A stretch of DNA of 64,000 nucleotides from Dactylonectria macrodidyma (lineage: Eukaryota > Ascomycota > Sordariomycetes > Hypocreales > Nectriaceae): positions 3,286,001 to 3,350,000 of the forward strand of contig JAGMUV010000005.1 of the NCBI GenBank assembly GCA_020744425.1, read 5' to 3'. The notes under the pieces are model-generated. The model was given only the letters and a program-made list of their open reading frames with translations, searched no databases and was not told where the DNA came from. Every line of letters starts with the position of its first letter. Position 1 is the stretch's first letter. The position numbers were made by a program, and so were the translations under genes. Shown one piece after another: positions 57,581-64,000 of the stretch.

Positions 57581-57997
57581 TTACGACTCCATCTTGTCCC
57601 CCCCTGCGGCCTCCTCTTTCCCTTCCCTGCCTGCGGCCTCATCTCTCAGTCGCTGCAGTAGCGCCCTCTGTGTCTGAATGCGCGCCTCGAGATCCTTGAT
57701 CTCGTCCTCTTGCTCGTCGACGGTGCGGTTCATGTCCGGCAACGCGCGCACCTGCGCCCGAGCGCGCTGCAGCTTGTGCTTCAAGCCGTCCGTCGCGCCG
57801 GGCACCTCCTTGAAGGACAAGGTCGAACCGCCGCCGTCGCCGCCGCCGGGGGCAGGCTCCGTGGTGATGCCCGAGGAGGACTGGATGCCGGCGCGGACCT
57901 TAGCGAGGACCAGTGAGAGCTCGGCCAGGGCGTCGAGGGTGTCGGGGGAGAAGCTGGGGGGCAGGGCCAGTGGGTGCGGTGCCGTGGAGGACGCCAT
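57581..57997 (-). CDS. Mediator subunit 9-like protein
   Basis: A single-exon 138-aa protein. Residues about 10-35 (LPPSFSPDTLDALAELSLVL) and 72-130 (LKHKLQRARAQVRALPDMNR, then VDEQEDEIKDLEARIQTQR) form a helix and a long coiled coil in the order known for fungal MED9/Cse2, a small subunit of the Mediator middle module. A Gly-rich spacer (GGGDGGGS) separates them. The tail is Gly/Glu/Lys-rich. The start has a standard context (gtATGg-like) 718 bp from the divergent phosphoglycerate mutase. The call rests on the coiled-coil pattern LPxMxRxVxEQExEIxxLE and is moderate. Confidence 0.65.
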   Translation of the reverse strand: MASSTAPHPLALPPSFSPDTLDALAELSLVLAKVRAGIQSSSGITTEPAPGGGDGGGSTLSFKEVPGATDGLKHKLQRARAQVRALPDMNRTVDEQEDEIKDLEARIQTQRALLQRLRDEAAGREGKEEAAGGDKMES

Positions 57998-58715
57998 TGT
58001 AAGGAGATTCTCGGTGGCTCGGTGTGTGTTTCGTTAAGTCCGGGCGTCGTCGCTTCTTGCTCTCGTGACAATGGATGAGGAGGAGGAGGAGGAGGAGGAG
58101 GGCGGCTCGTCCGATGTCGGGGTCGGCCGTGAAAGGTGGGTTTCTTTCTTTTTCAGATTTGAAAAGAGGAGGCTGCTCGTATCCAAACCCCTCGCACGTG
58201 TAGTATCGTTAGGTCAGGTTGGCAGGAGAAAATCGAACGGCCGGGGAACACAGCCGGGTGGAGAGTCGGCAGCCTTGCATGCATCCGTCTCCGTAATAAA
58301 TGTTATCGAAGATGGCGGGAGAATAGACGAGATCGATTGGACCGATGGGCCGTTGTTGGGTTGGACCGGGAACTCGGTGAGATGCCCCAAACCTCAATTG
58401 CACTGTGTCGACACGGTACGAACTACTCTCAGACAAGAGCAGACGGGTGCGTCGGCGCGACTTAGCACAGTACCAATTCATAAAATCCCGAACCTCCTGA
58501 TAGTTACGCCTATCAGTCGATGACATAACCCCCCACCACATCTAACGTGTTTCTATGTGAAATCGTTCGTCTCTTCTGGGCCCATCAAATCACGCATTAT
58601 TTTCCTTCACTGCACCCTCATTACTCAAGTTGACCCTTTTTCTTCTCGTTTCCCTCCCCTTTTTTTTCTTTTCCTTCCTCACCATCCCTTTCACCGAGAA
58701 AGCACCAAATTTACC
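57998..58715. other. Divergent promoter region MED9-like / iPGM
   Basis: A 718-bp gap. It includes a GAG trinucleotide run at 58077-58100 and a C/T-rich block at about 58620-58700 just before the iPGM start, typical of strongly expressed fungal genes. No gene is seen. Confidence 0.5.
58077..58100 (+). repeat. GAG trinucleotide repeat, eight units
   Basis: Perfect (GAG)8 in the divergent intergenic region; possibly variable in length between strains. Confidence 0.85.
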
Positions 58716-60724
58716 ATGTCCAAGACCGAGCAGAAAGCCTGCCTCAGTACGTGTCCCGTTAAGCCCCGCCCCCTCCATCTCCCCTCTCCACTATCACCAC
58801 TACCAAGACACCAAAAACACCATCATGGCCTCCCCCACTACCATCACGTCTCCCAAACCCTTGCCCCGCGATGCCCGCGCGTTGCAGCGCGGTCTGTCGG
58901 CTGAGCGCTCCCCTCCAGTCACTCCAGCGCCCCAGGCACCGCAGAAGCATGCGCGGCCCGACTACGTCCTCGTCTTCTGCTTCATGCTTGTCAATCTCGA
59001 GCTCGCTTGGCTAATCATGGTTCTCTTGCACCCAAACAGTCGTCATTGATGGCTGGGGCATACCCTCCGACGAGAGCCCTAAGGACGGCGATGCCATTGC
59101 CGCCGCCGAGACTCCTGTCATGGACGAGCTCTCTCGAGACGTCAACGGATTCACCGAGCTCGATGCCTCGTCACTGGCGGTTGGGCTTCCCGAGGGCCTC
59201 ATGGGCAACTCCGAGGTCGGACACTTGAACATCGGCGCCGGCCGTGTTGTCTGGCAGGATGTGGTGCGAATTGATCAGACCATCAAGAACGACGAGTTAA
59301 ACGACAACGAGGTCATCAAGAATACCTTCCAGGCTGCTGCCGCCGGCAATGGCCGATTGCATCTCTGCGGTCTCGTCTCCCACGGCGGTGTCGTGAGTGC
59401 CACCCCTGCTCTTATAATCCCCTTTCTTTCTAAACATGCCACTTACACCGCCAAAACAGCACTCCAAGCAAACCCACCTCTACGCTCTCGTCAAGGCCGC
59501 CAAAGCCTACGGCGTCTCGAAAGTCTTCATCCACTTCTTCGGCGATGGCCGTGACACCGACCCCAAGTCTGGTGCTGGCTACATGGAGGAGCTCGTCGAG
59601 ACTCTCGCCGAGATTGGCCTTGGTCAAATCGCCACCGTCGTTGGCCGATACTACGCCATGGATCGCGATAAGCGCTGGGAGCGAGTCGAGATCGCCCTGA
59701 AGGGTATGGTTCTGGGCGACGGCGAGGCTGCCGAGGACCCCGTTGCCGCTGTCAAGGCTCGATATGAACTTGGCGGCAGCAAGGACAAGGATGAGTTCCT
59801 GACCCCCATCATTGTTGGCGGTGAGGAGAGCCGTATCAAGGGTAAGCCCGTCCCGATTTCAATTCGTGCCTTTACGTGTTCTGACCTGTGCATGCAGATG
59901 ACGACGTCGTTTTCTTCTTCAACTACCGATCGGATCGTGTCCGCCAGATCACCCAAGTCCTTGGTGGAGTCGACACCTCCGTCCTCCCCGACTTCCCCTA
60001 CCCTAAGATCGACAGGCTAGTCACCATGACCTCGTACAAGGGAGATTACCCCTTCGACATTGCTTTCGCGCCTCAAAAAATGGGCAACGTCCTCGCCGAG
60101 TGGCTGGGCAAGCAGAACGTCGAACAGGTCCATATTGCTGAGACTGAGAAGTACGCTCACGTCACCTTCTTCTTCAACGGCGGTGTCGAGAAGGTGTTCC
60201 CCCTCGAAACCCGAGACCAGAGTCAGGATCTCGTTCCGTCCAACAAGGCGGTCGCCACCTACGACCTCGCCCCTGAGATGTCCGCCGATGGTGTTGCCGA
60301 CCAGGTTGTCAAGCGTCTCGGTGAACAGAAGTTCCCCTTCGTCATGAACAACTTTGCTCCTCCTGACATGGTTGGCCACACCGGCGTGTATGAAGCCGCC
60401 ATCGTTGGCTGCGCGACTACTGACAAGGCTATCGGCAAGATCCTCGAGGCCTGCAAGAAAGAGGGCTATATCCTCTTCATTACCGCTGACCACGGCAACG
60501 CAGAGGAGATGAAGTTCCCCGACGGCAAGCCCAAGACCAGCCACACCACCAACAAGGTGCCCTTCATCATGGCCAACGCTCCTGAAGGCTGGAACCTCAA
60601 GCAGAACGACGGTGTCCTGGGTGACGTTGCCCCTACGATCCTAGCTGCCATGGGCCTGCCCCAACCCGACGAGATGACTGGCAAGTCTCTCCTCCAGAAG
60701 GATCTCAAGCGCAACGCCGAGTAA
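58716..60724 (+). CDS. 2,3-bisphosphoglycerate-independent phosphoglycerate mutase
   Basis: This Mn2+-dependent enzyme converts 3-phosphoglycerate to 2-phosphoglycerate in glycolysis, in the cytosol. Four exons: 58716-58746, 59040-59392, 59460-59841, 59898-60724; 530 aa, slightly above the usual 510-520. The start MSKTEQKACL joins IVIDGWG, giving the metal-binding Asp at residue 14. The phosphoserine nucleophile is Ser68 in MGNSEVGHLNIGAGR. Other marks are LVSHGGVHSKQTHLYAL, FGDGRDTDPKSG, VGRYYAMDRDKRW, FFNYRSDR-VRQ, NFAPPDMVGHTG and ITADHGNAEEM, which supply the second metal site. The first intron is unusually long (293 nt) and holds an extra ATG frame. This enzyme class is typical of filamentous fungi, unlike yeast. 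Confidence 0.96.
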
Positions 60725-63700
60725 ATTTAATTTTATAATCGGTTGTACATGTTGTTGTTGTCGTTGTGGTGACTTTGGGAGCGTTGTGTTGTGAGTTGGC
60801 GAGCGACTCTGGAGTTGAGGCGGTTACGGGATAGATCAGACATGCCCGACTGAGGGATAGACCGAGAGACGATACAACAAAAGGAATAAAGCTCTCTATG
60901 AATTGAAATGACAGGATTATCATCTCTGCATACTTCTAGCCTACTCGGCACACTGGCTGGATCCGGTTCCCTCTCTTGATTGTCTTGTAAGTCTGTCTGT
61001 GGTGATAAGGAACACTGATTACATCATTCCATACTGCCTTTCGTACTAGAAAAATATTGCACGTGTATAACTACTTTCTGGCGCCGGGGGCTAAGGACAT
61101 TGGCAACAAGCTATGAAGTCCGAACTCGGATAGATAGTTCTCTATTTAGAAAAAGTAAACGACTAGACTGAAATAGTAGCACGCCTTGCCCACTCCAATA
61201 ACTAGTACTCTTCTGTGAGATAACTAGGTCGTAGTAATACATGACAATGAGTGAAGCCCCACATCACTAAGTTCACTAATACTCGATCTTCACAACCATG
61301 GCTTGCAACACAGATCGTGTGGTTCTTGTTGGGAAACTGGAAGAAAGGAATCACGGAAAGATACCATCGAAACATTGTCAGAAACCGACCATTTTATCCC
61401 AACAACCTTAGCCACCTATAAAAGTGTACTTAGCCCTTGTTAAATATAGAAGACGCCGCCCTGGATATTGCCGGAGCTGTCGTTGGAAGTGGCTTCGGTT
61501 CTGTAGTGGGGCCGTCCTCCCAGGCCTCAAAATACTGGGGGATTGGCGGATCAAGACCACGGACGAAGGAAGTATGAAGATGAGTGTACCCACCAATATG
61601 TTCTCAGGGTCATTGTGTGAGGTCGAGACAGCTTGGTCACCCTAAAAGGGTGCTTCAACACCGGACAGCATGGGGGCCACATGGTAGCGTGCCCCCCTAA
61701 GCTCAATGTCCATGTCTTCGCTTGGGTATAGGGGCGTGTAGTAAACACCACACACCAGTAGCAACTCGCCTCGCAGTGATCGCCATAGGGCTTCAAACCT
61801 GGCCGACTGCACGGGCCGCTCCCCTGCATGCTTGGAGTCTGCGCTGGTTGGCACAATGTCGGTGCCTGGGGCTCAACATGAACAGGGCAAATCCCAAGAG
61901 AAGCCAAGGGCCACGACGGCCAGTCACACCTTATTTGCAAAATCTCGCAACTCCGGGGGTAGCTGTGATGCTACCTGCGGATTCGGTAGGCCAAGGCGGC
62001 AGGTTGGGGTCAGATTTCGCAGCTCCATGGTGGGCATTAGCGGAGCCAGGGGTAGCTTCGCTTGGGATGCCATGACCAAGATGGCACGTATCGACAACCC
62101 AGAGTCAGCCAGGGAGGCGGCGATCGGAGGCACCCGGCCCACGGTTGGTGGAAGCCATAGAATTAGAGGCGAACTGACTCCATGGGCACAAGGAAGGGTA
62201 TCATTGGCAACCAATTGATCGTATCGTCTAAGATGCCACCCCCACAGGCCACAGCTGCATGAAGGGTCCCTCCTACGTCACCCAAGGCGCGGCACGAGCT
62301 ACCGCTGCGGCTCCTTGAGATCAGGGGACAGTCTAGTCGGACCTGACTTAGACCTGATCCAATGGGAAGCCAGAACAGCAACTTCGCTCCGATTTGAACG
62401 CCATGAGCAGCTTTGCCAACGTTGTGAATCAAAAGACATCCGACAACTGCCTTTCCCAATTGCGAATTGAGCGACTTCGCCGAGAGCTGACTCTGGTCAG
62501 TCGATGTGGTTGCAAAATTGAAGGGAATAATCCTGAGACTCACTCTGGTTGGTCATACGAAGACCTGTCGTGGGGCAGTCACCGCTGAAGGGCCAAAGCA
62601 GCCATGATTATGCAGGATGCGAAAATCAGGAGATTTACCGGGCGGTGAATATCGTCTAAATGCCCATAAAAGGTTAAATGGTCCTGTTTAGTCGTTCAAT
62701 CCGTAAGGAGTCGACAGGTTGCCAGGGTCCGTGGGTGTGGAAGGTGATGATGTAATGAGAGGAGGACGTAAAGAATGCAGGCGACGTGGTGCAGGCTTTG
62801 GACCCTGAAGAATTAGCACTCCTCCCCCGCGAAACGACGTCATTTTCAGCGTTGAAAAGGGAGAGATCGACGATAGGCGGACCCTCAGTCAGGGACAAAC
62901 TCGAGCACCTCAAGCAATCTGAGAATCCATCAAGTTACCGTACCCACAAGAGCGGCTTCGAAAATTTTGCTCGTTTCCGCTCACAGGTGTCATTCGCATG
63001 ATGATGGGAAGAGTGGGTGGTGAAGAGAGTGGAAGATGGGGGAATGGCATTCAACCAGAAACGGTTCACACACGGCACACACACCAACACAGTACCATTC
63101 GACCCGAAACAAGCCGCGTCAGTAAACTCGGCAGAGTCAGCAGACAGACACGAGCGAGCGCAACCCTTCCGCCTTTCTGCACCTCTTGAAGTTTTCGAAG
63201 CGGATGAGAAACAAATGGAAGCGAGGGGACTAACGAAGGACCAGTCATCGTGGCCGATTGCTCCTCATTGACTCACTCACCCATACAGTAGTTGCCCACC
63301 AGGAGGCATTTGGTGCAAGCCACGGCCAGGGGTCAGTTGTCATTTTGCACACGACAGACAGAACATAGACCGCCATAGCCCCCGGCTCGATTCGATGCTA
63401 GGAGTGGCATCATGATTTGTTTCTGCATCTTTGGGGGGGGGGGGGCAACATGACCCAGCTGGCCAGCCCGACCTGCAAGTCAGCCCAAGGTACAAGCGAT
63501 ATGACGAGCGGCATCGAGATTGCGGGCGACATCGAGATGGCAGACTGCATCGAGATGGAAGTCGCAGACGAGACTCGGTTCGAAACAAAAGATGCTTCAA
63601 CCGACATGCCACAAGCGCGAGTGGGATGCGAGTCCAGCGAGGCTCCTGAGCCATCGACGAAGGACGGAGGACTGGACAGGCACGAATTTGGTCAAGCCAA

Positions 63701-64000
63701 AAGGGCTCCACAGAAGCCGACAGAAAGTCAGAAACTGTGAAGGGGGATGGCGATGGACCATTAAGAAGCCCCGGAGATATGTAGGATGACATCGCTGTGG
63801 GCATAAGGGCATCCATGATCCTCCTTGGTGAGCTGCCAGCCGCGCCGGTGCTACGGCGCCCGGACAGTCTGGCGTGGTGGTTGCGTCGATGACAGGCCAA
63901 ATTCAAGATCAGCAGGGCCCTGTTCTCCAGCTGCCATGCGAGACCTGGTACGACGTCGCCATCCACACAGAGTCAAGCTCGGTACTACGGACATGGTTCT
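60725..64000. other. Gene-free right end
   Basis: More than 3 kb in which I find no supported gene. Short ORFs on both strands have no recognisable domain and no plausible splice partners. A G13 run lies at 63433-63445 and an 18-bp repeat at 63510-63563. A gene could begin beyond the right edge. Confidence 0.45.
63510..63563 (+). repeat. Three imperfect 18-bp tandem units
   Basis: Units sharing the core CATCGAGAT recur every 18 bp at 63510, 63528 and 63546. They lie inside a 107-codon + strand frame (63417-63740) for which there is no other support. Confidence 0.7.

Overview
This window is nuclear DNA from a filamentous ascomycete (Pezizomycotina, most likely Sordariomycetes; the species cannot be fixed from sequence alone). 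The reasons are: most genes carry short GT-AG introns (about 48-144 nt, one near 290 nt) with CTRAC-type branch sites; there is a heterokaryon-incompatibility (HET) gene; and the protein set is typical of such fungi. Gene models were built by hand by joining reading frames at splice sites and checking that each joined length is a multiple of three. I recognise 20 genes with fair to good support plus three weaker candidates.

Layout. 1-3.6 kb: no gene seen. 3.6-9 kb: UTP6 (rRNA processing) and CWH43 (GPI-anchor lipid remodelling), divergent. 10.8-12.6 kb: a cytochrome P450. 13.5-19.4 kb: a CCCH/FG nucleoporin (NUP42/AMO1-like), RPS20 and a CUE-domain protein (Cue3/ASCC2-like). 19.4-25.6 kb: a large gene coding for three C2H2 zinc fingers followed by a trypsin-like protease domain, divergent from a HET-domain gene; this is the most unusual part of the window. 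25.7-33.6 kb: POL2 (DNA polymerase epsilon catalytic subunit) and COX20, divergent, with two MluI cell-cycle boxes between them. 34-37 kb: an unknown nuclear-type protein and a SAM-domain protein. 38.5-42.6 kb: a CTR copper transporter divergent from a ferric/cupric reductase. 44.6-48.2 kb: aldose 1-epimerase, a HIRIP3-like chromatin protein and MDM35. 48.8-51.6 kb: a small membrane protein packed against GPI1. 52.4-53.0 kb: an orphan ORF. 56-60.7 kb: tubulin cofactor C, a MED9-like Mediator subunit and cofactor-independent phosphoglycerate mutase. 60.7-64 kb: no gene seen.

Most genes are housekeeping. Functional pairings suggested by position are the CTR transporter with the metalloreductase (reduction then uptake of copper) and the HET protein with the zinc-finger/protease protein (possible allorecognition or immunity). 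Two GPI-pathway genes (CWH43, GPI1) lie in the window but far apart. Splice junctions are read by eye and are inference unless a cDNA confirms them.
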